Shown: in pieces, positions 16,812-24,944 of the stretch | How positions within the stretch are numbered: position 1 is the first letter of the stretch | Layout of the letters: every line of letters begins with the position of its first letter | Assembly: GCA_964350445.1 (NCBI GenBank) | Contig: CAYGKA010000006.1 | Span: forward strand, 67,370-131,369 | Origin: Hwanghaeella sp964350445 | Lineage (GTDB): Bacteria; Pseudomonadota; Alphaproteobacteria; UBA8366; Aestuariispiraceae | Length of the DNA stretch: 64,000 bases | Direction: 5' to 3' | Program-made: the position numbers and the translations under genes | Notes under the pieces: model-generated | The model's database searches: none | The model's input: only the letters and a program-made list of their open reading frames with translations | What the model was told of the DNA's origin: nothing

Positions 16812-17837
16812 TTAGTCGAGCAGACCGATTTCCTTCATGAAGGAAACATGGCTGTCTACCAGTTGGCGGGCCTCCGGCGATTTGTCGCCCCATTCCTGCC
16901 ACTTCTTCTGAGCGAAGTTGCGGAATTCCCCACGGTCCTTCTGCGACCAGGCATACAGGGTCACGCCATCTTTCTGGATTTCTGTTGCGGTCTTGCCCAT
17001 GGCAACTTCGAAGCTCATCGAATTGTGGAACGAAAGCTTCTGCATCGCGACTTCGATGATCGCCCTCAGGTCGTCGGGAAGGTCGTCCCAGACGTCCTTG
17101 TTGATCGCCAGATGATCGGACGGCATCGAATGGAAGCCGGGATAGGTTGCGTGCTTCACCAAGTCGTATATGCCGATCGACTTATTGGTCGTGACGTTCG
17201 ACGCATCGGCCCCGTCGATGATCCTGGTTTCCAGCGCGCTGAAAACTTCGCCGAAATCCATCACGATCGGCGATGCGCCGAGCTCGGCGAAGATTTCGGT
17301 TTCCATGCCCGGAGGCGAACGGAATTTCCAATCCTTCAAAGCTTCAGGACCGGGTAGCGGCTTGGACGAGGAAAGCGATTCCTGTCCGGGGATCCACCAG
17401 CCGATGAGCTGCATACCATAGGAATTATATAGCTCCTGGGCCTTTTCCATGCCCCCGCCGTAATACAACCAGGAATACTGCTGCCAGGGCGTTTCATAGC
17501 CGCCCATGATGTCGCCGAGGAACTGGAATGCTGGGTTCTTGCCTGTCTGATAGGCGCCGCCGGTCATGTCACCATCCAGCACGCCGTTCGCGGCGGCGTC
17601 GAAGGTCTCCGTCGATTTGACGACGGATGACGAATAGAACATTTCGATGTCGATGCGTCCGCCGGACATGCGTTCCACATCGTCCGCGAATTGCTGTGCG
17701 TTCTTACCGTTCAGCGATTCCGCCGAAAGATGGGTTTGAATACGAAGCGTGTAATCGGCCGCCCAAGCGGTCGTCGCCGCCCCGGCGAATGCGATGCCAA
17801 AAACGGCCGCGGTGGCCGTACTGCGAAAAATGGACAT
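16812..17837 (-). CDS. dctP: TRAP transporter substrate-binding protein (TakP/DctP7-like)
   Basis: 341 residues from the ATG at 17837, preceded by GGGAGAG; the longer frame to 17960 has no signal peptide at its start. The Sec signal ends near AWAA-DY (about 26). The mature protein has TRAP landmarks KFRSPPGMETEIFAELGASP (the carboxylate-binding Arg region) and the ATYPGFHSMPSDHLAINK segment typical of the alpha-keto-acid/mannitol-chloroaromatic type. Periplasmic; partner of the DctQM proteins encoded at 14659-16658. Divergent from a FadR-type regulator that probably controls it. Confidence 0.87.
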   Translation of the reverse strand: MSIFRSTATAAVFGIAFAGAATTAWAADYTLRIQTHLSAESLNGKNAQQFADDVERMSGGRIDIEMFYSSSVVKSTETFDAAANGVLDGDMTGGAYQTGKNPAFQFLGDIMGGYETPWQQYSWLYYGGGMEKAQELYNSYGMQLIGWWIPGQESLSSSKPLPGPEALKDWKFRSPPGMETEIFAELGASPIVMDFGEVFSALETRIIDGADASNVTTNKSIGIYDLVKHATYPGFHSMPSDHLAINKDVWDDLPDDLRAIIEVAMQKLSFHNSMSFEVAMGKTATEIQKDGVTLYAWSQKDRGEFRNFAQKKWQEWGDKSPEARQLVDSHVSFMKEIGLLD

Positions 17838-17953
17838 TGTTTCTCTCCCTTCCTGATAACCGGGCAATTCCCCATTGCCGTTCCCGCCTCTAATGGACAG
17901 GCGCGATTGTTTGTCGCCCGGTACTGCTTGGAGCGTACCGTGATATATGTTAT

Positions 17954-17973
17954 CTGACAACTGACAAGGTCAG
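17954..17973. promoter_or_regulatory. Putative FadR-type operator
   Basis: CTGACAA is repeated in tandem (17954-17960 and 17961-17967) and the second copy forms the inverted repeat CTGAC-AAG-GTCAG (17961-17973). It lies in the 265-bp divergent gap between the TRAP operon and the FCD-family regulator gene, where such regulators usually bind. Inferred from position and symmetry only. Confidence 0.5.
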
Positions 17974-18102
17974 TGGGCGCCCTGGTTTTCGTTACTTTGG
18001 GTAAAGCGGCCGAATCATTGCCAGATTGCCAAGTCACAGTGCCGTGGCACCCACCCGAACGCGCCGCATCGGGCATAGCAGGTGCTTTTGAGGGAGAGAC
18101 AG

Positions 18103-18864
18103 ATGGCCGAACCTCGCAATGGAGCGGGAGAGCTCGTCCGGCGTTTGCGCCCGGCGGCTGGCGCTACATCTCTTGCCGATCAGATCGTCACACAGCTGCG
18201 TGCCCAAATTTTGTCCGGGCGGCTGCAGGCAGGTGACAAGCTGCCGACCGAACAGGAATTATGCGATGCGACCGGTGTCAGCCGGCCTGTCGTCCGGGAG
18301 GCGATTTCAAGGTTGAAGGCGGACGGGGTCATCGTAAGCCGCCAAGGCGTCGGCGTGTTCATCGTCGATGACAAGCGGCGCATGCCTTTCCGAATAGAGC
18401 CCCATCATTTCGATGATCAGCAGAACCTGCGGTCAGTCATGGAACTGCGCCTGTGTGTCGAGGTGGAAAGCGCAGCGATGGCGGCGGAGAAACACAGCCC
18501 CGCCGATTTGGCGCTGATCGACGAAGCCCTCACGGCCATGAAGGTCGCGGTGGCGGAGCATGGATCGGCGGTCGAAGAGGATTTTGCCTTTCATTGCGCG
18601 ATCGCCGCAGCGACCGGCAATGAGTTGATCGAGGGGTTCCTGCGGTTTTTGGGCGTCTTCGTCATCCCCCGCCCCCTGCTGCGCATGCGGCCCGATGACC
18701 CCAACAAGGGCGCCGCCTATATGGAACGCCTTGTTGCGGAACACGAAGCGGTCCGCGACGCCGTCGCCGCCCGCAATCCGGAAAGGGCGCGCGAAGCCAT
18801 GCGTTTACATTTGGAGCGCGGCATGGCGTTCAACCAAACCGCCACCAGCGACGAATTCGTCTGA
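18103..18864 (+). CDS. GntR-family (FadR/FCD) transcriptional regulator
   Basis: 253 residues from the ATG at 18103, which has AGGGAGAG just upstream. The winged HTH covers about 22-90 (QIVTQLRAQILSGRLQAGDK, SRPVVREAISRLKADGVI). The FCD ligand domain follows, with its metal/ligand His and Asp positions in ELRLCVEVESAA, DFAFHCAIAAATGN and EHEAVRDAV. FadR-type regulators next to TRAP transporters usually sense a sugar acid or dicarboxylate. It is transcribed away from the TRAP operon, and a candidate operator lies at 17954-17973. Confidence 0.88.
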   Translation: MAEPRNGAGELVRRLRPAAGATSLADQIVTQLRAQILSGRLQAGDKLPTEQELCDATGVSRPVVREAISRLKADGVIVSRQGVGVFIVDDKRRMPFRIEPHHFDDQQNLRSVMELRLCVEVESAAMAAEKHSPADLALIDEALTAMKVAVAEHGSAVEEDFAFHCAIAAATGNELIEGFLRFLGVFVIPRPLLRMRPDDPNKGAAYMERLVAEHEAVRDAVAARNPERAREAMRLHLERGMAFNQTATSDEFV

Positions 18865-18972
18865 ACCGATCCCTATCCGCGCAGTTGGCAACAGCGATTT
18901 TCCACTGACGATCATTCCCGTTTCCCCAAATCCGCTATACCTTCCAGAAATCGATTTTGTGGTTATGGCACT

Positions 18973-19353
18973 ATGAAAAAAATAGACAATGTCCTACGGG
19001 CAGCACGTAGCCGGGCCGGTTTGACGCGAGAAGACGTCGCCCTGCGCCTGCGCATCACACCCGAGCGGCTTACACGGTGGGAATCCGGCACCGAACGGCC
19101 TGGTACAGAAACTCTTTTCGAACTGTCCGCCCTCTATCGGATACCCCCCCATCGGCTGCTGACGGAAAATGGGGTCATGACCCACGCGACGCCCACGCCA
19201 CCTGATGAAGCCCTGCCGGCACTGGATGACTTCCGTCGCGAGCTTGTCGCCATGCGGGAGGTGGAATTGTTGCCCCTGGATGACGAGACGATTGAATATT
19301 GCGTCGGCGCGATGCGGGCACGGTTAATCTCAGAGAAATCACACAATAAATAA
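18973..19353 (+). CDS. XRE-family helix-turn-helix protein
   Basis: 126 residues. The N-terminal half is a Cro/C1-type HTH: VLRAARSRAGLTREDVALRL, ITPERLTRWESGTERPGTET and LFELSALYRIPPHRLL. The C-terminal half (about 70-126) has no recognisable domain but includes a Leu-rich helix around DDFRRELVAMREVELLPLDD. No toxin or partner gene is evident beside it. It opens a run of small poorly characterised genes. Confidence 0.8.
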   Translation: MKKIDNVLRAARSRAGLTREDVALRLRITPERLTRWESGTERPGTETLFELSALYRIPPHRLLTENGVMTHATPTPPDEALPALDDFRRELVAMREVELLPLDDETIEYCVGAMRARLISEKSHNK

Positions 19354-19505
19354 TGCGCGAAGCAAATACAGTCATAGCAGGGTATGTCCATATACAGTAA
19401 AATTTACAATGTTCATGCTGACTACTTTAATAGCGATGCGTTGGCCATTTGACATCGAAGGCATTTAAAACTTAACGTCCATTCGCACTTAAGAAGGACA
19501 ACGTC

Positions 19506-19760
19506 GTGAAAAGTCGCGTAAATTGGATTGCGGGACGACAGAAAAAAGGCCACAGACCCGCCCGCCCAGACACGGCGAAGCTGTTCCTATTGAAGATGCT
19601 CGTGATGGCCGCGATGGATGAGGACAAGCCGCTTCAAGACAAACTTGCCGAGCATTTTGCCGGCTGGCTGCACGACCCTGACGCCTCGGCGCTGATCGAG
19701 AACGCGGCTTTGTTTGACGATGCGGTGGCAGATTTAAAACGCAGGGTGGGAAGCGGTTGA
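19506..19760 (+). CDS. Hypothetical 84-residue protein
   Basis: Starts with GTG at 19506; GAAGGA lies upstream. The N terminus is strongly basic (KSRVNWIAGRQKKGHRPARP) and the rest is acidic and helical (LLKMLVMAAMDEDKPLQDKL). I do not recognise a family. Its stop overlaps the TTG start of the next gene (TTGA), implying translational coupling. Confidence 0.55.
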   Translation: MKSRVNWIAGRQKKGHRPARPDTAKLFLLKMLVMAAMDEDKPLQDKLAEHFAGWLHDPDASALIENAALFDDAVADLKRRVGSG

Positions 19761-20584
19761 AGCCGGAACAGTTACAACCAAACGCGCCTTTACCCGAGGA
19801 AGGGGCCTGGCTGATCACGGAAGAGGATAGTTTCCGTTTCGAGAAGCAGGACGACCCCTACCACGACACCATGCGCTATGTGCTGAAGATGGGCGCCGTG
19901 ATCCTGATCTGGAGCGGCAACGTTGCTGAACTTCGTTTCAACGTCGCGGACGTCAACCATGCCTGCCTTGCCGCGGGTTTGGCCCATAAGCTCTACCCGC
20001 TTGCCTTCGCGCCGATGGACGTCACGACCAAGGTTCGACGCCAGGCCATGACGAAGCAGCAAGCGGAAGCGATGGCAGCCGATTTCCTCCGCTACCGGAC
20101 CCTGGAACTGACGCCGCGGACCGTCATCGTAGACCTTCCTCCGGCGCAGATCCTCGCATCCTCCCCGCTCCTGCAGGCCCACTTGGCCGACTGGCGGAAC
20201 AGCGAAGCGGTGAACGAGGACGAACTCATCAAGCTCGTCCGGCGGGACGGACAATTCTTTATGGAGTCGATCGGTCGCCGTTCCGCCGCCGCACGCTTTC
20301 ACGGTTTGGAATGGACCGCAAAATCGATCGGCACGCCGACATTGAAGCCCAATGCGAGTGAATTCGAGCGCGCGGTCGACCGCGACTACTACCGCGCACT
20401 CGACCAGCGCGTTCCCGTGTTGCAGGACGTCCACGCCTACGTTCCTGGCGAGGAGGATCACGAGCGGCGGGAATCCTACCGCCGCCTGATCACTCCCATC
20501 GTCGAAGCGGACGGGTCCGAAGGCGTCCTCGTCGCATCATGTGTGCTGCGGGATATACCGGTCCCGGGCAAACCCGCCAAATAG
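19757..20584 (+). CDS. Hypothetical protein, possible PAS-like C-terminal region
   Basis: 275 residues from a TTG at 19757 that overlaps the preceding stop. I recognise no clear family. Residues about 210-270 (DRDYYRALDQRVPVLQDVHA, then YRRLITPIVEADG and GVLVASCVL) resemble the PAS_5-type sensory domain common in alphaproteobacteria, where a Tyr-Arg-Arg-Leu-xx-Pro strand is characteristic. The N-terminal 200 residues are unexplained. No transmembrane segment is apparent. Its 3' end overlaps the convergent minus-strand gene by 48 bp. Confidence 0.55.
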   Translation: MKPEQLQPNAPLPEEGAWLITEEDSFRFEKQDDPYHDTMRYVLKMGAVILIWSGNVAELRFNVADVNHACLAAGLAHKLYPLAFAPMDVTTKVRRQAMTKQQAEAMAADFLRYRTLELTPRTVIVDLPPAQILASSPLLQAHLADWRNSEAVNEDELIKLVRRDGQFFMESIGRRSAAARFHGLEWTAKSIGTPTLKPNASEFERAVDRDYYRALDQRVPVLQDVHAYVPGEEDHERRESYRRLITPIVEADGSEGVLVASCVLRDIPVPGKPAK

Positions 20585-21265
20585 GTCCCCAAAATCGGGC
20601 GCGGCGGTAAAGGTCAGCCAGACATCGTCCTGTGAACCGTCCGGCCGCGTCCAAGTCGCGCCGTGCGGATAGCATTGGTAGTGCCCGTATTGGATCGGGA
20701 TGCCGCGGACAGCCAGCGCTTCCTCGCAAAACCCGAACATGAAGCGGGCTTCGTGCTGGCAAAAAGCGGTACCCATCGCCAGACGCAGGATCAGGTCCGA
20801 AATGCCCTTGCCGCGGAACCCCGGAACGTCTTCGCTCTCAGGCCGAAACCAAGTCTCGCCAAAATAGCAGCCGACCCCGTGAAGCCGCCAGGCCGCCGCC
20901 GCGCGGACTTCCGGGATGGGATTGTTCTCCCACTGGTTCCCCGGCACGTAGAGCCCGCCATCCGTCGTCAGATGGTCCGCCAGCGACCTGTCGCCGAGGT
21001 CAATCCCGCGGCAGGCCTGCAGGACCGCCGGGCCATAGCGGTCCAGACCCACCAGCCAGAACGCGCCGAGCAATTCGGCTGAAACAGATTGCGCATCCTG
21101 TCGAAAGATTTTCTGCGGCGCGCTGCGGTCGGGGCGGGCCCCATTGTAGATCATCTCAAGTTCCGTGCCTGGACCTAAAAGGCGCAATGTCAGCCCGGCC
21201 TCCTCAAGCTTCTCGCATAGGTAGGAAACCATTCGGATTACAGTAAGCGTATTGAAAGCGGCCAT
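20537..21265 (-). CDS. Hypothetical protein, possibly GNAT/acyl-HSL-synthase-like
   Basis: 242 residues from the ATG at 21265 (an earlier in-frame ATG lies at 21298). No firm family. The stretch VPGFRGKGISDLILRLAMGT recalls the RGxGxG acetyl-CoA loop of GNAT proteins, and the following FGFCEEALAVRGIPIQYGHY is reminiscent of uncharacterised acyltransferase-like alphaproteobacterial proteins. These are weak resemblances. It converges on the PAS-like gene with a 48-bp overlap of the 3' ends. Confidence 0.5.
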   Translation of the reverse strand: MAAFNTLTVIRMVSYLCEKLEEAGLTLRLLGPGTELEMIYNGARPDRSAPQKIFRQDAQSVSAELLGAFWLVGLDRYGPAVLQACRGIDLGDRSLADHLTTDGGLYVPGNQWENNPIPEVRAAAAWRLHGVGCYFGETWFRPESEDVPGFRGKGISDLILRLAMGTAFCQHEARFMFGFCEEALAVRGIPIQYGHYQCYPHGATWTRPDGSQDDVWLTFTAAPDFGDLFGGFARDRYIPQHT

Positions 21266-21575
21266 TTTACCCCCCCTAGGTTTGCTGAAATGACGCATAG
21301 GGAAGCTGAAGCGACTCGGGGACTCTTCACAAACTCGCTATGTGGGGTTGGTCGGGAAAATTCTCTTTCCACAAGGACGAGTCTATTTTTTTGAACAAAA
21401 AATGTCCGGAAAGGCAGCATCTAAATAATGTCTCAATACTAATATAAGTGGTGCCTTCTCAACCTCTTGTCCCCGGAGGCAGAGAGGGCCAAAATCCGAT
21501 CCCACGAGAAGCTTGTTGCGTCGTTGAATGCGCAACAGGAATCAATTGCCGATCCGATGGAGGACTATTTCTTCG
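21266..21575. other. Divergent intergenic region, nothing recognised
   Basis: 310 bp between the 242-residue minus-strand gene and the DUF2478 gene. The middle is AT-rich (around 21380-21450), as expected for divergent promoters. I see no convincing operator, RNA or terminator. The short open frames here have no ribosome site or codon bias to support them. Confidence 0.4.
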
Positions 21576-22157
21576 ATGGCGGACCCATTGCCGATACTTG
21601 CCGGAATCGTTTTTCAGATGGGTGCGCCCGTGAACGACCTTATGGCCAAGGTTCGCGCCCATTTGTCAGCGCAAGGTGTTGCCATTGGCGGCATCTGCCA
21701 GGACAGCGTCTGGGACGAGGCAAGCGGCCAGAAGACACTTGTCGTTCGGGAAATCAACGGCGCCTGGGAACTTCCCATCCTTGAATACCGGGGCAAGGAA
21801 GCCCGTGGATGCAGGCTGGACCCACAGGCGATTACCGACCTGTCGCATCGCCTGGACATGCTCTTCGGAACAAGACCCGATCTGATGATGATCAATCGTT
21901 TCGGGCGTGCCGAATCCGAGTCACGCGGTTTGCGAGACGTATTCGAGCGCGCCGCCTTGGAGCACATCCCCCTGCTCGTCGCCGTTCGTGAAGACTACTG
22001 CGACGCATGGCGGGCTTTTCACGGCGGGATGGGTCTCGAACTGCCAATGGACGAGGCCGCGGTCTACGACTGGTGGCGCAATTTGGAAATCCAACGCCAA
22101 ACAACCGGCAATCCGCATAAGGACACCCCGGCAATTACACCCCAGACAGCGGGCTGA
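21576..22157 (+). CDS. DUF2478 domain protein
   Basis: 193 residues from the ATG at 21576, with GGAGG at 21559-21563. The pattern matches DUF2478: LMAKVRAHLSAQGVAIGGIC, GCRLDPQAI, the hallmark LMMINRFGRAESESRGL and IPLLVAVREDYCDAWRAFHG. Family members are P-loop-NTPase-like proteins often encoded near molybdate or nitrogen genes; no such neighbours are seen here, and the nucleotide-binding loop at the N terminus (IVFQMGAPVNDLM) lacks the Gly-Lys-Ser of a true P-loop. Function unknown. Confidence 0.8.
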   Translation: MADPLPILAGIVFQMGAPVNDLMAKVRAHLSAQGVAIGGICQDSVWDEASGQKTLVVREINGAWELPILEYRGKEARGCRLDPQAITDLSHRLDMLFGTRPDLMMINRFGRAESESRGLRDVFERAALEHIPLLVAVREDYCDAWRAFHGGMGLELPMDEAAVYDWWRNLEIQRQTTGNPHKDTPAITPQTAG

Positions 22158-22158
22158 A

Positions 22159-23043
22159 CTAGCGGAGATCCGCGCTTAGCGCAAAACTCCGACCGTTGGC
22201 CTTGCTGGTCAGCGCGCCGAAGGTCGGTGCCGGAAAATGGGCCGGAAAAACAAGGTTCCCGGTATCCGCATGCTTCTCCATAAGAAGCCGCCGCGACTCG
22301 CGCGCCATGGCCGGATCCGTATCCGCAAGGCACGTCAATTGCGGCTCGTCCAACTGAATGCGGTGATGGATGACATCGCCGCACATCACGCCCGCCTGCC
22401 CGCCGGAGGAAACATTCATCACCACTTGCCCCGGGGTGTGTCCAAAGCAGGGTTCCAGCCAAATGCCGTTGTCGAACTCAAAACTGTCATCCACCAACGC
22501 GGCACGATCAGCCCGCACAAGCGGCTGCACGCTGTCCTCGAACGCGGCGCGGTGAACGTTCGCGGGATCGCGCGCGTAGTGATCGTTCCAATAGTCGTAT
22601 TCACGGCGGGACATCACGTATTTCGCATTGGGGAAAGTGGGCACCCATTCGCCGTTCAACAAACGCGTGTTCCAGCCGACATGATCCCAGTGCAGATGGG
22701 TGCACAGCACGAAATCGATATCCTCCGGCTGGCATCCCGCCGCGGCCAAGGTTTCCAGGTAGTTCGTGTTGAGGTTTGAAAACGACGGACGATGCGGCCG
22801 GGATTTGTCGTTCCCACAGCAACTATCGACCAGGATGTTGTACCGTTCGGTGCGCAGGAGGTAACTGTGAAAGCTGAGGATCACATCGCCTTCTGCCGTC
22901 AGATTGCCCGGCGGCAGATCACGGCGGGCGGCCTCGAACATTTCATCGGTGAGGTCCGGGAAGAATTTCTGTGCATGCAGCAGCGGGCCTGCCGTCTCCG
23001 GCACGCAATGAACGGAAATGGAACCGATATCGACATGTTCCAT
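22159..23043 (-). CDS. MBL-fold metallo-hydrolase
   Basis: 294 residues of the metallo-beta-lactamase fold. The zinc signature is CTHLHWDHVGWN (HxHxDH), with further ligands in CFGHTPGQVV and GVMCGDVIHH. The layout fits the lactonase/quorum-quenching-like or general hydrolase branch, not true beta-lactamases, and no signal peptide is present. It lies 230 bp beyond the second hydantoinase pair on the same strand and might open a ring or ester produced in that pathway. GGGAGG precedes the ATG. Confidence 0.88.
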   Translation of the reverse strand: MEHVDIGSISVHCVPETAGPLLHAQKFFPDLTDEMFEAARRDLPPGNLTAEGDVILSFHSYLLRTERYNILVDSCCGNDKSRPHRPSFSNLNTNYLETLAAAGCQPEDIDFVLCTHLHWDHVGWNTRLLNGEWVPTFPNAKYVMSRREYDYWNDHYARDPANVHRAAFEDSVQPLVRADRAALVDDSFEFDNGIWLEPCFGHTPGQVVMNVSSGGQAGVMCGDVIHHRIQLDEPQLTCLADTDPAMARESRRLLMEKHADTGNLVFPAHFPAPTFGALTSKANGRSFALSADLR

Positions 23044-23273
23044 GGTCTTCTCCCTCCCGGCCGGCAGTCAAGTCGAGGCGCTGTTATGCTGGCGTTGTGT
23101 CGGTGAACTTAGCGTCGAGTTCGGTAAACTATACACGGGGGTCCCCAGACGCGCACCGCGCCGTATCGAAAAACACCGTGCAGGGATTTGCCTAAAAATC
23201 GGCCGACGGTTCGATGGTAGAGGCTGTTGAGTGCGTCAATCCCAATGGCCGAATGTGATCTGACATTTGCTGG

Positions 23274-24941
23274 CTAGAGGACGTAGCCTTCCTCCAAATC
23301 ACGGGCCTTGCGGGCGGAATCGCGTTGCGCGGGATTGCCGTGTCCACCGCCGCCGGATGTCTGCAGCCGAAGGCGGTCGCCCCGGTTCAACGGAAGACCG
23401 GCGACTTTGGAAGCCAAGTCTACCGTTTCGCCATTTGCCCGCCGCAGGGTCAGACGGCCCGTTTGACCCGCCTCGCCCCCGGCAAGGCCATAGGGCGCAT
23501 GGGTGAAGCGTTCTAGATTGGCGGCCAGTGTTCCCCTGACCGAATCCAAGCGGAACTCCCGCACGAGGCCGAGGCCTCCGCGCGTCCTGCCTTGCCCGCC
23601 GGTGCCGGCGGCAAGGCCGTATTCCATGAAAGTCAGCGGCAAGGTGCTTTCGAGCATCTCAACCGGGGCGTTGGAGATATTGTGGAATCCGCAGGAAAAG
23701 GCACTCGCGCCATCGTCCTCCGGATGCGCGCCCCATCCCCCGCATTCAAGGTCGAAATAGACGTTTCGGGTTCCGTCCTCCTTCTCGCAATTCACCGCAT
23801 AAGCATAGCTGACCCCGTAATAGGCGGCGGGGATCCGGTCCGGCGCCGCCTTGGCAAGGGCCCCCAGCACCGTCGTGACGATCCGATGGCCCGTCGCCAT
23901 CCGGTTCGCGACCGGGGCCGGCCAGTTCGCGTTGACGATGCTGCCCTTTGGCGCGTCGATCGAGATCGGCCGGTAGCACCCTTCATTGGCGGGCACATCG
24001 CTGCCAAGCCCCATCATCACCCCGCACATCACCGCCGAACGCGTCATGTTCAGCGTGTTGTTGATAGGGCCGCGCGCCTGGGCATCTGACCCGGCGAAGT
24101 CGAGATGGATACGATCGTCGTCGATCTTGGCCGTCACCGCGATGCGTATTGGGCGGTCGAGGTCAATGCCGTCGTCGTCGACAAAATCGTGGAAGCGGTA
24201 CTCGCCGTCAGGCAAGGCGGCGATCATCGCGCGGAGCGCTGTTTCCGATTGATCTTGTATCCGCTCCGCAGCCGCCTGAAGCCGTCCGGCGCCGTATCGG
24301 CGCCCAATGCGCTGCAGCCCTTTGACGCCGGTATCAAGAGCGGCAAGCTGGGACGAAAAATCGCCACCGACATTGGCCGGCTCTCGAGAATTCCGCAGAA
24401 GCAGTTTTATGACTGCCTGATTGCGCTTCCCGGCTTCGTCCAGCTTCAACGGCGGGATGCGGAATCCTTCCTGGTAGATATCGGTCGCGCCGGGGTCATA
24501 GGACCCGGCCGCCCCGCCACCGACATCGAGATGGTGCACCAGGATTCCGACGATCCCGATCCGCACCCCATCCAGGAAGACCGGCTTGAAAGTCAGGATA
24601 TCGGGCAAGTGCTGCCCGCCCGCATAAGGATCGTTGGTGACGATGAGGTCCCCCTCCTCCCACTGATCGATCGGTATATGATTTAGAAGTATCTCATCCA
24701 GGCAGGACGGCATGGAATTGAGGTGGACGGGCATGCATTTCGCCTGCGCCACGCTTCGGCCCATCGCATCGAAGACACAGGTGGAATAGTCGAGTATTTC
24801 ACGCACGACCGCGCTTCGGCTGGTGCGCCAGATGGTAACGCTCATCTCCTCGGCGACGGAGGCCAGCGCGCTGCGGATCACTTCAATATGGACCGGGTCG
24901 AGATCGGTGCGACCGGCTGTGTCGTCGTCACGGGGCGTCAT
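23274..24941 (-). CDS. hyuB: Hydantoinase/oxoprolinase subunit B (second copy)
   Basis: 555 residues, Hydantoinase_B family: LDPVHIEVIRSALASVAEEM at the N terminus, GDLIVTNDPYAGGQHLPD and the C-terminal LQTSGGGGHGNPAQRD. It pairs with the HyuA gene immediately upstream (three-base gap). It is clearly diverged from the copy at 2796-4562, so the two pairs probably act on different substrates rather than being a recent duplication. Start ATG at 24941. Confidence 0.9.
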   Translation of the reverse strand: MTPRDDDTAGRTDLDPVHIEVIRSALASVAEEMSVTIWRTSRSAVVREILDYSTCVFDAMGRSVAQAKCMPVHLNSMPSCLDEILLNHIPIDQWEEGDLIVTNDPYAGGQHLPDILTFKPVFLDGVRIGIVGILVHHLDVGGGAAGSYDPGATDIYQEGFRIPPLKLDEAGKRNQAVIKLLLRNSREPANVGGDFSSQLAALDTGVKGLQRIGRRYGAGRLQAAAERIQDQSETALRAMIAALPDGEYRFHDFVDDDGIDLDRPIRIAVTAKIDDDRIHLDFAGSDAQARGPINNTLNMTRSAVMCGVMMGLGSDVPANEGCYRPISIDAPKGSIVNANWPAPVANRMATGHRIVTTVLGALAKAAPDRIPAAYYGVSYAYAVNCEKEDGTRNVYFDLECGGWGAHPEDDGASAFSCGFHNISNAPVEMLESTLPLTFMEYGLAAGTGGQGRTRGGLGLVREFRLDSVRGTLAANLERFTHAPYGLAGGEAGQTGRLTLRRANGETVDLASKVAGLPLNRGDRLRLQTSGGGGHGNPAQRDSARKARDLEEGYVL

Positions 24942-24944
24942 GGC

